From OLB11 sp041392835 (GTDB lineage: Bacteria; Bacteroidota; Bacteroidia; Chitinophagales; Chitinophagaceae), in assembly GCA_041392835.1 (NCBI GenBank), contig JAWKLF010000001.1, forward strand, positions 1,116,001-1,180,000: 64,000 nt of DNA, given 5' to 3'. The notes beneath the pieces are model-generated. The model ran no database searches. It had not been told where the DNA came from and saw only the letters and a program-made list of their open reading frames with translations. The number at the start of each line of letters is the position of its first letter. Position 1 is the first letter of the stretch. Positions 27,265 through 36,017 of the stretch are shown piece by piece. Position numbers and translations under genes: made by a program.

Positions 27265-28188
27265 ATGCCAAAAGTACTTATCACAGGAGCTTCAGGTCTT
27301 GTTGCAAATGCATTGTGTGTTTTACTTATAGAAAAGGGCTATGATATTGTCATGTTATCAACAAAAAAATCAAACACAACTACAAAGTATAAAACCTTTT
27401 TTTGGGATATACAGAAGGAACAAATAGACCAAGGAGCATTCTCAAACATAGATTATATTATTCATCTTGCGGGTGCTAATATTGGACAAAAAAGATGGAC
27501 CAAGAAAAGGAAAATAGAATTAGTGAATAGCAGAGTTGCTTCTGCTGATTTATTGTTTAAGTATGTTCAAAAAAATAACATTTCTCTTAAAGCTATTATT
27601 TCAGCTTCTGCCGTAGGATACTACGGAATAGCAAAAGAAGATAAAATATTGACAGAACAAGATGTTGCTAAACAAGATTTTTTGAGCCAGTTGTGTCAGC
27701 AATGGGAAGATGCCGTTTCGCAGTTTGCACAGCGTAATGTTCGATATGTGCAAATAAGAACTGGTATCGTATTATCGGAGTCAAGTTCATTATTCTCATA
27801 CATGCTAAGACCTATGCGTTTTGGTTGGGCTTTTGTATTGGCATCGGGCAAACAGTATATGCCATGGATACACATAGAAGATTTGTGTATGCTATATGTA
27901 AGAGCATTGGAACTCGAGCAAATGCAAGGTGCATATAATGCAGTGGCACCAGAGCATATAACAAACTATACATTTACTTCTCAGCTTGCTTCTATGTTTC
28001 AAAAGAAAATAAGAATAGTTAAAATGCCTGCTCTGTTATTAAAATTATTTTTTGGAGAAAAGGCTAAGCTATTACTCAGTGGAAACCAAGTTTCATCAGT
28101 CAAAAGCATACATGAAGGTTTTCAATTTAAATACCCTACATTAAAACAGGCACTTCATCATATCTTTTCTAAAAAAAATAAACTATGA
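27265..28188 (+). CDS. TIGR01777 family NAD(P)-dependent epimerase
   Basis: A 307-residue extended short-chain dehydrogenase. It has an N-terminal nucleotide-binding GASGLVANAL motif, the family-specific HLAGANIGQKRWTKKRK segment, SAVGYYG supplying the Tyr of the active site, and a C-terminal DUF1731-like region (FKYPTLKQALHHIF). Related proteins (SulA/YfcH type) are of uncertain substrate. It overlaps the next gene by 4 nt (ATGA). Confidence 0.85.
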   Translation: MPKVLITGASGLVANALCVLLIEKGYDIVMLSTKKSNTTTKYKTFFWDIQKEQIDQGAFSNIDYIIHLAGANIGQKRWTKKRKIELVNSRVASADLLFKYVQKNNISLKAIISASAVGYYGIAKEDKILTEQDVAKQDFLSQLCQQWEDAVSQFAQRNVRYVQIRTGIVLSESSSLFSYMLRPMRFGWAFVLASGKQYMPWIHIEDLCMLYVRALELEQMQGAYNAVAPEHITNYTFTSQLASMFQKKIRIVKMPALLLKLFFGEKAKLLLSGNQVSSVKSIHEGFQFKYPTLKQALHHIFSKKNKL

Positions 28189-28616
28189 GAATTTGGTCAT
28201 TGCATCCTTCATTGTTAGATACCAAAGGTTTAGTAGCCCTATGGCGCGAAACTTTATTGGCAAAACATGTTTTAGAGGGTCTTACAAAAGGTTATAAGTT
28301 TCATCCTCAATTAAATCGATTTAAAGAGTCTACATATCCATTAGATGCTATACATTACTATTTATCGGAAGTTTATTTAGAAGCACAATCCAGAGATTTT
28401 AATTTTGATAAACAAAAAATAAATTGGAGTTTTCAAAAAGTACGAATAAAAGTTACACAAGGTCAAGTAGAATATGAAAAGAAACATCTTTTGAGCAAAT
28501 TGGCTATAAGGGATCCTCAAAAAGAGGCTGAACTAAATAGTATGGTTAAATTAAAAGTTCACCCTATGTTTAAAGTTGTAAAAGGCGAAATAGAATCTTG
28601 GGAAATACTTGATTGA
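28185..28616 (+). CDS. Pyrimidine dimer DNA glycosylase family protein
   Basis: A 143-residue protein beginning MRIWSLHPSLLDTKGLVALW with the ETLLAKHVLEGLTKGYKFHP and QLNRFK segments of the Pyr_excise family, related to T4 endonuclease V, which excises UV-induced cyclobutane dimers. Activity of this cellular branch is inferred. It is translationally coupled (4-nt overlap) to the epimerase gene; with mfd nearby, two UV-damage genes lie within 7 kb, though not in one operon. Confidence 0.75.
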   Translation: MRIWSLHPSLLDTKGLVALWRETLLAKHVLEGLTKGYKFHPQLNRFKESTYPLDAIHYYLSEVYLEAQSRDFNFDKQKINWSFQKVRIKVTQGQVEYEKKHLLSKLAIRDPQKEAELNSMVKLKVHPMFKVVKGEIESWEILD

Positions 28617-28680
28617 GTTTTTTTAATACAATCAAGTTCCGATATGTAACAAAAGTTATCATACAAGAAAAATGAATTTC

Positions 28681-28688
28681 TATATTTG
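28681..28688 (+). promoter_or_regulatory. -7 promoter element of the DUF6132-rhodanese unit
   Basis: TATATTTG is a full match to TAnnTTTG. It overlaps the upstream TTG codon at 28686, which argues for translation from ATG 28707 instead. Confidence 0.6.
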
Positions 28689-28706
28689 CAAAAAGTTTTA
28701 GTACTC

Positions 28707-28892
28707 ATGCCATTTATTTATAAACATAAAACAACCATCATAGGTGTATTGCTTGGAGCAGTGGCGGGATACCTGTATTACCATTATGTTGGTTGTGCAA
28801 GTGGCACCTGTGCTATTACTTCAAAACCTGTCAATAGTACTGCATACGGTGCTTTGATGGGTGGACTATTTGTAAACATATTTAAAAAATAA
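28707..28892 (+). CDS. DUF6132 family small membrane protein
   Basis: A 61-residue protein with one or two glycine-rich membrane segments (IIGVLLGAVAGYLYYHYVG and YGALMGGLFVNIF) flanking a loop with two cysteines (GCASGTCAITSKP), as in DUF6132. ATG 28707 is preferred because the longer frame's TTG start lies inside the -7 promoter element. The function is unknown, but it is followed 7 nt later by a rhodanese and then a cysteine-containing DUF2892-like protein, which suggests a role in sulfur or thiol handling at the membrane. Confidence 0.75.
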   Translation: MPFIYKHKTTIIGVLLGAVAGYLYYHYVGCASGTCAITSKPVNSTAYGALMGGLFVNIFKK

Positions 28893-28899
28893 AATAAAA

Positions 28900-29187
28900 A
28901 TGAACATCGAAAAATTAATTCAAGAAAACCAAGGTACTATTGTGGATGTAAGAACCCCTGAAGAATATATGGGAGGTCATGTAGTAGGCTCTGTTAATAT
29001 TCCTCTGCAAGAGATAGGCAATAGAATTGAAGAATTAAAAGCATTGAAATCGCCACTAATTCTGTGTTGTGCATCAGGAGGAAGAAGTGGTATGGCCGAT
29101 GGTTTTTTAAAGCAACATGGTTTTGAATGCTGCAACGCAGGTTCGTGGTTGGATGTCAATTATTTACACGCACAAAGCCATCCATAG
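28900..29187 (+). CDS. Rhodanese-like sulfurtransferase
   Basis: A 95-residue single rhodanese domain: IVDVRTPEEYMGGHVVGSVNIPL and the active-site loop CCASGGRSG, where the second Cys begins the CxxGxR-type persulfide loop. No signal peptide, so cytosolic. It carries sulfane sulfur between donor and acceptor thiols. It sits between two small membrane proteins with cysteine pairs, reminiscent of YgaP, in which a rhodanese domain is fused to a DUF2892-type membrane part. Confidence 0.88.
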   Translation: MNIEKLIQENQGTIVDVRTPEEYMGGHVVGSVNIPLQEIGNRIEELKALKSPLILCCASGGRSGMADGFLKQHGFECCNAGSWLDVNYLHAQSHP

Positions 29188-29190
29188 TCT

Positions 29191-29433
29191 ATGACTTTTG
29201 AAAGTATAAAGTCAAACTGGCATTTTATGCGTATTTTACGCTTAGTCATAGGAGCTATAGCAGCTTATCAGGCTTTAGTATATCACGATAAAATTACAGG
29301 AGCATTGGCTGCATTCTTGCTTTTTCAAGCCATCACTAATACTGGTTGTTGTGCTACCAATACATGTTCGACACCCCTTAATAAAGTTGCTAAGAACAGC
29401 ACGCAGGATATAGAATACGAAGAAGTAAAATAA
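29191..29433 (+). CDS. DUF2892-like (YgaP C-terminal-like) membrane protein
   Basis: An 80-residue protein with two hydrophobic helices (MRILRLVIGAIAAYQALVY and GALAAFLLFQAITN) and a downstream cysteine cluster (TGCCATNTC). The layout matches the small membrane part of YgaP-type rhodaneses. It starts 3 nt after the rhodanese stop, so the two are effectively a split YgaP. Confidence 0.72.
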   Translation: MTFESIKSNWHFMRILRLVIGAIAAYQALVYHDKITGALAAFLLFQAITNTGCCATNTCSTPLNKVAKNSTQDIEYEEVK

Positions 29434-29457
29434 AATAGTTACAAGAAGCTTATCCAA

Positions 29458-29497
29458 ACATTTTGGCGAAGAATTTAATCTATCTTCGCTAAAATGT
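29458..29497 (+). promoter_or_regulatory. Long inverted repeat spanning a start codon
   Basis: ACATTTTGGCGAAGA (29458-29472) and TCTTCGCTAAAATGT (29483-29497) form a 15-bp stem with a single G-T position (a wobble in RNA) around a 10-nt loop. The right arm contains a TATCTTCG -7-like sequence and the ATG (29494-29496) of the radical SAM gene. It could be an operator or a translation-blocking hairpin. Confidence 0.6.
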
Positions 29498-31158
29498 CTA
29501 TTTTACTTACTACTCTTAATGCAAAGTATATACATAGTAATTTGGCAATACGCATACTGTATCAGCTAAATAAACACCATGATCATTTATCATGGAAAGA
29601 ATTCACGATTAAAGAACCAATCCATGAAATTGCATTTTTTTGTAGTCAATACAGTTTAGTTGCGTTTAGTTGTTATATATGGAATATAGAGCAAACTTTA
29701 CAAGTTTGTGAGGCTATAAAAAAAATAAACCCTACATGTAAAATTTTATTGGGAGGCCCCGAGGTTAGTTATGAATATGAATTACTCATTGTCAAACCAT
29801 ACATTGATTATATAGTAGTGGGCGAGGGCGAATTTGTTTTTCAAGAAATTTTATCTTCTTTTCCTCGTATAGAACAAATAAAGGGTTTAGTGTATAAGCA
29901 AAATGAACAAATTGTTTATACACCTAATCACGAAGTTTTTGATGTTCAATTATTACAAGACATAAACCCATATGAGGATGATGACATAGATGCATTAAGA
30001 AATAAAGTACTTTATATAGAAACCTCTCGAGGTTGCCCCTATAAGTGCGAATTTTGTTTGGCCAGCTTGGATAATAAAGTCCGCTATTTGCCTATGGAAA
30101 CCATCAAAAAGAATTTACTCTTTATGATGAAACATGGTCGTACAATAAAATTTTTGGATAGAACATTCAATATTAAAAAAGATTTCACAATAGCTATTTT
30201 TGACTTCATATTACAACATAAACAAACTGAAAACGTTTTTCAATTTGAAATTACTGCCGATATACTACACCAAGATATTATTTCTTTTGTACAACAAAAA
30301 ATACCTAAAGGTTTATTTCGATTTGAAGTTGGCATTCAAACAGTCAATCAACAAGCTAATCTTCAAGTTAGTAGAAAACAAAGTTTTGAGAAAACAACTA
30401 CTATAATCAAACAAGTGGAACAGTATGTAGATTTACATTTAGATTTGATTGTAGGCTTGCCTTTAGATTATTGGTCTGATATAAAATATAGCATAGAAGA
30501 AGTGTTTAAATTATTTGCTCCCGAATTGCAGCTTGGGTTCTTAAAATTTTTAAAAGGAACACCTATGCGCACCAAGGCCATGGAGCACAACTATATTTAT
30601 GAAACAAAGGCTCCTTATCAAATAATAAAGAGTAACTATTTATCTACAGAAGAATTGCAGAAAATAGTAAAGCTGGAGTTTGCTTTAGAGGCTTATTGGA
30701 ATAAGAAAAGAATTATTAATACTATGAAGTATATAGCAAATCATCATAGCATTTTTGATTTTATGCTTGGTTTAGGAGAATACTTTGAAACAGTAAGTCA
30801 TTTTCATAAACACACATTGGAACAGTTATATACTATAGCTCATGACTTTATTTTAAAACATTATCAAGATAAACATATACTACAACTTTTGGCTTTGGAC
30901 TATTATTTGCAACATAAAGTAAAACCCAAAACATTATTTGTTCAAGAGGTTTCACGACCAGAAAAAATTGCCTTTATTGAGTCCAATCGATTAGATCATC
31001 ACCGATATAGATTTGGCTTGTATCAGCTTGGTTTTGATGCTAATTTATATGTGCAAAGCCAAGTAATTAAAGAATCTAAAGAGCCAGTTGTTATATGTTA
31101 TAATGGAAAAGAGAAGCCAGCTATTTTAGCTAGTATGATTTCAGTAAGTGATATATAG
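29494..31158 (+). CDS. B12-binding domain radical SAM protein (DUF4080-type)
   Basis: A 554-residue enzyme. The N-terminal ~150 residues form a Rossmann-like cobalamin-binding domain (LLGGPEVSYEYE, YIVVGEGEFVF); the radical SAM core has its [4Fe-4S] cluster cysteines in RGCPYKCEFC (Cys181, 185, 188); and the C-terminal part matches DUF4080. Such proteins perform radical methylations or rearrangements; the substrate is unknown. The start codon lies inside a strong inverted repeat. The 3' end overlaps the convergent meaB by 29 nt. Confidence 0.85.
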   Translation: MSILLTTLNAKYIHSNLAIRILYQLNKHHDHLSWKEFTIKEPIHEIAFFCSQYSLVAFSCYIWNIEQTLQVCEAIKKINPTCKILLGGPEVSYEYELLIVKPYIDYIVVGEGEFVFQEILSSFPRIEQIKGLVYKQNEQIVYTPNHEVFDVQLLQDINPYEDDDIDALRNKVLYIETSRGCPYKCEFCLASLDNKVRYLPMETIKKNLLFMMKHGRTIKFLDRTFNIKKDFTIAIFDFILQHKQTENVFQFEITADILHQDIISFVQQKIPKGLFRFEVGIQTVNQQANLQVSRKQSFEKTTTIIKQVEQYVDLHLDLIVGLPLDYWSDIKYSIEEVFKLFAPELQLGFLKFLKGTPMRTKAMEHNYIYETKAPYQIIKSNYLSTEELQKIVKLEFALEAYWNKKRIINTMKYIANHHSIFDFMLGLGEYFETVSHFHKHTLEQLYTIAHDFILKHYQDKHILQLLALDYYLQHKVKPKTLFVQEVSRPEKIAFIESNRLDHHRYRFGLYQLGFDANLYVQSQVIKESKEPVVICYNGKEKPAILASMISVSDI

Positions 31159-32032
31159 AGAAATTTTCTTTTGTTATTTCTTGCTTTATTTGTTTGAGCA
31201 AAAGGTGCTTATCTACATCTTGCATTCTCTTTTCTTGTATCAGTTTATATAATTTTTCTGCTAAAAATAATGCTTGTCGTAGTGGGTCCTTTTCGTGTAG
31301 TAGGTGTTCTTGTATAGTATTAGTAAGCTGGTCTATACCTTCATGTTCACTTGCAATACAAGCTACTACGGGTATTTCCCAAGTATTAGCTTTTTCATGA
31401 GCCAGCAGTTTTAGGTTTTTTATAAAAATATCAGATTGAGGTCTGTCACTTTTATTAACAACAAAAATGTCAGCAATCTCCATTAGGCCAGCTTTCATTG
31501 TTTGTATCTCATCGCCAGCCTCAGGTACTAAAACTACTATTGTAGTATGTGCAAGTCCAGCTATTTCTACTTCACTTTGTCCTACGCCTACTGTTTCTAC
31601 AATTATATAATCGAACTGAGCTGCACTTAGTACGTCACAAACTTCCAGAACACGAGCACTCATTCCTCCCAAAGAACCTCTGGATGCTAATGAACGAATG
31701 AATACATTTGGGTTTAAATAAAAATCTCGCATACGAATTCTATCGCCCAAAAGAGCACCAAAATTAAATGGAGACGAAGGGTCTATAGATACTACCGCAA
31801 TTTTTTTATCTTGTGTCGTCCAATGTTTTAGCAAAGCATTGATGAGAGTACTCTTGCCGGCTCCAGGAGGGCCCGTAACACCTATAATTTTTGTTTTAGG
31901 GTTATTTTCTAATTGCGCTAAAAATTCTTCATGCATAGCTTCCTTATTTTCTACCAAAGAAACAGCTTTAGCTATAGCTCGAAAATCTTGATTTTTTATT
32001 TTTTGTATTAAGTCTGAATTTGTGTGTGGCAT
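31130..32032 (-). CDS. meaB: Methylmalonyl-CoA mutase-associated GTPase MeaB
   Basis: A 300-residue P-loop GTPase (G3E/ArgK-MeaB family). Walker A is GPPGAGKST (about residues 54-62), followed by VVSIDPSSPFNFGALLGDRIRM, the Asp-rich and ETVGVGQSEVE switch segments, and NKSD as the guanine-specificity motif. It protects and loads B12 into methylmalonyl-CoA mutase, which is not in this window. ATG 32032 is chosen over the longer frame because it gives the usual N-terminus; the ten extra residues upstream are unrelated hydrophobics. Confidence 0.92.
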   Translation of the reverse strand: MPHTNSDLIQKIKNQDFRAIAKAVSLVENKEAMHEEFLAQLENNPKTKIIGVTGPPGAGKSTLINALLKHWTTQDKKIAVVSIDPSSPFNFGALLGDRIRMRDFYLNPNVFIRSLASRGSLGGMSARVLEVCDVLSAAQFDYIIVETVGVGQSEVEIAGLAHTTIVVLVPEAGDEIQTMKAGLMEIADIFVVNKSDRPQSDIFIKNLKLLAHEKANTWEIPVVACIASEHEGIDQLTNTIQEHLLHEKDPLRQALFLAEKLYKLIQEKRMQDVDKHLLLKQIKQEITKENFSIYHLLKSY

Positions 32033-32103
32033 GAATAAAAGCAAAAATAAGCTTATCTGCATAGTATCACAAGGAATTCTAAGATATACACTATTTTTAC
32101 TTT

Positions 32104-35100
32104 ATGAAAATTAAACATGTTGTTTTCTTTTGCTTTTCCTTATTCATTTTGCAAAAGAGTAAAGCACAATCTTTATATCAAAAAGTAAATCCATTTGTAG
32201 GAACCGGAGGTCATGGACATACATTTCCGGGACCTACTATGCCCTTTGGTGCTTGTCAGCTAAGTCCAGATACTCGTCTTACGGGTTGGGATGGATGTAG
32301 TGGCTATCATTATGACGATTCTATCATTTATGGTTTTAGTCATACACATTTAAGTGGTACTGGCTGTAGCGATTATGGCGACATCTTATTGATGCCAGTA
32401 ACAAGTGAAATGGAATTGAATAATTATCAATACGCTTCACATTTTTCTCATCAAAAAGAAAATGCACATGCAGGTTATTATCAGGTATTGCTGGATGACC
32501 CTAAAATACATGTGGCATTGACAGCCACACTGCATGGAGGTATTCATCAATACCAGTTTCCTAAGCATAAAGAACAATATGTAGTATTGGATTTAAAACA
32601 TCGGGATGAATTGTTGGACAGCAAAATGGAAAAGATAGATGACTATACTATACGTGGACACCGCTTTTCAAAAGCGTGGGCTCAAAATCAAAAAGTTTTT
32701 TTTGAAATAAAATTTTCAAAACCTATAGAAAATATAGTATATGAACAAACAACTTCAAGTAGCCAAACGATTGCTCATCATTTAGAAAAATCATGGCAAT
32801 GTTTGATTAAATTCAAATCCTCAGCTAAGGATACTACCTTGATGGTAAAGTGTGCTATAAGTGGCGTAGATGTGGATGGCGCACATAAAAATTTACAAGC
32901 CGAAATGCCACATTGGGATTTTCAAAAATATAAATCACAATGTGAAGCAGCTTGGGAAAAAGAACTAACAAAAATAAAAATTCAAGAATCACTTAGCCCT
33001 GATAGATTAAATTCTAATACGGCTAAGGAAAATCAACAAACTTTGAATGAACAAAGTACTTTTTATACAGCACTTTATCATTGTATGATACATCCATCTA
33101 TCTATAATGATGTAGATGGACGATATAGAGGAAGAGATGATAAAATACATAATACAAATGGCGAATTTGATTATTATACGGTGTTTAGTTTATGGGATAC
33201 GTACAGGGCATTGCATCCTTTATTGACCTTGTTAGATACTAAGCGAAGCAATGATTTTGTTTGCACTTTTATCAAGCAATACGAACAGTGCGGCCGCTTG
33301 CCTATATGGGAATTGAGTAGTAATGAAACCAATTGTATGATTGGCTATCATGTTGTGAGTGTGATTTGGGATGCTTATAATAAAGGTATTAAAAATTATG
33401 ATGTAGAAAAAGCTTACGAAGCTATGAAGAGTATTGCTACACATTATACACATTACCAAAATAGTGGTTTGATGATGAATTTGAAAAAGGAATTTAGAAA
33501 CGGTTCTGCTGACGCAGATGCGTTAGAAAGTTATTGCAAGTATGGGTATGTAAGAGCCGATGATAGCCATGAAAGTGTGAGTAAAACATTAGAGTATGCA
33601 TACGACGATTGGTGTATAGCTCAAATGGCAAAGGCCTTAAAAAAAGAAAAAGATTTTCAGTATTATTCTCAAAGAAGTCGAAATTGGAAAAATGTTTTTG
33701 ACCCCACAACTGGATTTATGCGAGCAAGAAAGAATGGTTGTTTATATCAACCGTTTTCGGCATATACGGTAGATAATAATTATACAGAAGCCAATGCTTG
33801 GCAATATAGTTTTTATGTTCCACATGATGTGTCTTCTTATTATTCATTGTTTGGTAAAAGTTATCAACTAGCCAGACAGCTTGATCAATTATTTGCAGCA
33901 AAATCCGAAACTGAGGGTAGAGAACAAGCCGATATAACAGGTTTGATAGGTCAGTATGCACATGGTAATGAACCAAGCCATCACATTGCTTATTTATACA
34001 ATGATGGAGGTGAGCCTTATACTACTGTGCAAAAAGTCAATTTCATAAAAGAAAATTTTTATAAAAATGATCCTGATGGCTTAATCGGGAATGAAGATTG
34101 TGGACAAATGAGTGCTTGGTATGTTTGGAGTGCTTTAGGCATGTATCCTGTGTGTCCAGGAAATAATACCTATTATGTTACTGAGCCCAGTTTTGAAAAA
34201 ATTAGTATTAATAATAATATAGAATTATTTAAAACACGAAAACACAATCAAAAGGAATTGTATTTCTATGATTTGAATAATAAAGATTTTATTACGCACA
34301 GTGAATTGTTGCAAAACAAACGTTTATTGTTTACTTACAGAAGTGATATTGGAACAAACTGTGGCTTGCCTCCAAGTCCCAATTTTAGAAGTCAATCAGT
34401 CCCTTTTATAAAAACAGAGAGTAAAATTTTCACAGACTCTCTACAGATTGAATTGGCCTCGCCATTAAGAGAAAAAATATTTTATAGTCTAAATGATTCA
34501 AATTATTTTTTGTATACCACCCCCTTTCCCATTTATGAAAATACAACTATAACATTTTTTGCATCTAATGATGAAACAGAAATAGGACTTGCAAAAATGA
34601 GAAAGGGGTCATGTAAATACTTTGCTACCCCAAATAAGGACACCAAAATTCAGGTAGCTAAGTTTACTAAAATACCTAAGGACAGAAAAATAAAATTACT
34701 GAATGAGTATAGCACATCGTATCATGCTGGTGGTGCCAATGGACTCATGGATGGAGTATATGGAAAACTAAACTGGCGTTTGGGCGATTGGCAAGGCTAT
34801 CAAGGGCAAGATGTAGAAATTATCATGGAGTTGGAAAAACCTAGGCAGCCTAAAAAACTTGCAGCCAATTTCTTAGAAGACCAAAATGCTTGGATATTTT
34901 ATCCCAAAGAAGTTTCTTTTTTTGCCAGCAATGATTCTATCAATTGGACTTTATTGCAAAAAGTAGAAACCAATAAATCTGACCATAATTTAGAAGTGAG
35001 CACTTCTACATTTTCTACAAGCCCTCATTTTATAAAGCCTACTTTTTATAAATATTTTAAACTTTTAGTAAAAAACTTTGGCCCTATGCCTCAGTGGCAT

Positions 35101-35172
35101 GAGGGTAGGGGCTATCCTACGTATATATTTATTGATGAATTTGAAGTGGATACTCTTCAGGAAACTGATTAA
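32104..35172 (+). CDS. GH92 family alpha-mannosidase, secreted
   Basis: A 1022-residue exported glycoside hydrolase. It has a signal peptide (about 1-22) and the GH92 N-terminal domain NPFVGTGGHGHTFPGPTMPF and GFSHTHLSGTGCSDYGD. The catalytic (alpha/alpha)6 part includes the GNEDCGQMSAWYVWSALG block carrying the conserved catalytic Glu, and a C-terminal discoidin-like/F5-F8 extension covers about residues 880-1015. GH92 enzymes are calcium-dependent exo-alpha-mannosidases acting on N-glycans and mannans. The PNGase F-like protein at 18.3-21.7 kb would supply high-mannose N-glycans for it. It converges with folP, overlapping by 44 nt. Confidence 0.92.
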   Translation: MKIKHVVFFCFSLFILQKSKAQSLYQKVNPFVGTGGHGHTFPGPTMPFGACQLSPDTRLTGWDGCSGYHYDDSIIYGFSHTHLSGTGCSDYGDILLMPVTSEMELNNYQYASHFSHQKENAHAGYYQVLLDDPKIHVALTATLHGGIHQYQFPKHKEQYVVLDLKHRDELLDSKMEKIDDYTIRGHRFSKAWAQNQKVFFEIKFSKPIENIVYEQTTSSSQTIAHHLEKSWQCLIKFKSSAKDTTLMVKCAISGVDVDGAHKNLQAEMPHWDFQKYKSQCEAAWEKELTKIKIQESLSPDRLNSNTAKENQQTLNEQSTFYTALYHCMIHPSIYNDVDGRYRGRDDKIHNTNGEFDYYTVFSLWDTYRALHPLLTLLDTKRSNDFVCTFIKQYEQCGRLPIWELSSNETNCMIGYHVVSVIWDAYNKGIKNYDVEKAYEAMKSIATHYTHYQNSGLMMNLKKEFRNGSADADALESYCKYGYVRADDSHESVSKTLEYAYDDWCIAQMAKALKKEKDFQYYSQRSRNWKNVFDPTTGFMRARKNGCLYQPFSAYTVDNNYTEANAWQYSFYVPHDVSSYYSLFGKSYQLARQLDQLFAAKSETEGREQADITGLIGQYAHGNEPSHHIAYLYNDGGEPYTTVQKVNFIKENFYKNDPDGLIGNEDCGQMSAWYVWSALGMYPVCPGNNTYYVTEPSFEKISINNNIELFKTRKHNQKELYFYDLNNKDFITHSELLQNKRLLFTYRSDIGTNCGLPPSPNFRSQSVPFIKTESKIFTDSLQIELASPLREKIFYSLNDSNYFLYTTPFPIYENTTITFFASNDETEIGLAKMRKGSCKYFATPNKDTKIQVAKFTKIPKDRKIKLLNEYSTSYHAGGANGLMDGVYGKLNWRLGDWQGYQGQDVEIIMELEKPRQPKKLAANFLEDQNAWIFYPKEVSFFASNDSINWTLLQKVETNKSDHNLEVSTSTFSTSPHFIKPTFYKYFKLLVKNFGPMPQWHEGRGYPTYIFIDEFEVDTLQETD

Positions 35173-36001
35173 AAAGTGTTATACATTCATGAGCTTCTTT
35201 TACATCATGTACTCGTAGTATACAAGCACCTTGTTGCAAAGCAAACGCATGTAAAAAAGTGGTGCCATTTAACGCATTTTCAGGTGTAGCATGAAGTGCT
35301 TTATAAATCATAGATTTTCTTGAAATGCCAGCTAATAAAGGAAAGCCAAGTATTCGAAATGCATGCATTTGTTGCAACAAAGTATAGTTGTGAAGGATCG
35401 TTTTTCCAAATCCAAATCCTACATCTAATATTATATTTTGTATACCTGCTTCTTTAATTTTTTTTGTTTTAGCATTAAAATAATCTAAAATTTCAAGCGT
35501 TACATTTTCGTACAAAGGATTCAATTGCATGTTTTGTGGTGTTCCTTTCATGTGCATGCAGATGTAGGCAGCATCGTATTGAGCTACCACTTCATACATA
35601 TTATTATCCGCTTCGCCACCACTAATATCATTAATAATATTTGCACCCAATGCCAAACAAGCTTTTGCAACAGTACTTCTGTAGGTATCTATAGACAAAA
35701 TGCAATTTGGAAATTCATGTTTTATAGCTTCTACATAGGGTAGTACATTATTCAATTCTTCTTTTTCGCTATATTCATGTGCGCCTGGTTTACTACTCAT
35801 ACCTCCAATGTCAATTATACTTGCGCCTTCTTCAATCATTACTTTTGTTCTTGAAAGTCTACTATCAAAAGTAGTTTTTTGCGAAAAAAATGAATCGGTA
35901 GTACAATTTAAGATGCCCATCACTACAGGTTTGTTTAGTAATAACAATTTTCCGTTACAAGCAATGCTCGAATGAACTGGTATTTGATTATTTTTGAACA
36001 T
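35129..36001 (-). CDS. folP: Dihydropteroate synthase
   Basis: A 290-residue TIM-barrel enzyme joining p-aminobenzoate to the pterin diphosphate in folate synthesis. Seen: MGILNCTTDSFF (variant of the first pterin loop), IIDIGGMSSKPGA, SIDTYRSTVAKACLALGAN, INDISGG, DVGFGFGK and AGISRKSM. The first and second loops differ from the common NVTPDSFSDGG and ESTRPG forms, but the pterin-site Asp, Asn, Lys and Arg are kept. ATG 36001 gives the normal length; the longer frame crosses the divergent DUF1599 gene's start. The gap between the two starts is only 16 nt, so their promoters overlap. Confidence 0.9.
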   Translation of the reverse strand: MFKNNQIPVHSSIACNGKLLLLNKPVVMGILNCTTDSFFSQKTTFDSRLSRTKVMIEEGASIIDIGGMSSKPGAHEYSEKEELNNVLPYVEAIKHEFPNCILSIDTYRSTVAKACLALGANIINDISGGEADNNMYEVVAQYDAAYICMHMKGTPQNMQLNPLYENVTLEILDYFNAKTKKIKEAGIQNIILDVGFGFGKTILHNYTLLQQMHAFRILGFPLLAGISRKSMIYKALHATPENALNGTTFLHAFALQQGACILRVHDVKEAHECITLFNQFPEEYPLQIHQ

Positions 36002-36017
36002 TAAATACGAAGATAGT

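Noticed and set aside
28608..28636. Inverted repeat CTTGATTG / CAATCAAG across the stop of the pyrimidine-dimer glycosylase gene as a terminator
   Set aside because: The T run lies in the loop and not after the stem, and the downstream gene has its own clear promoter element; not convincing as an intrinsic terminator.
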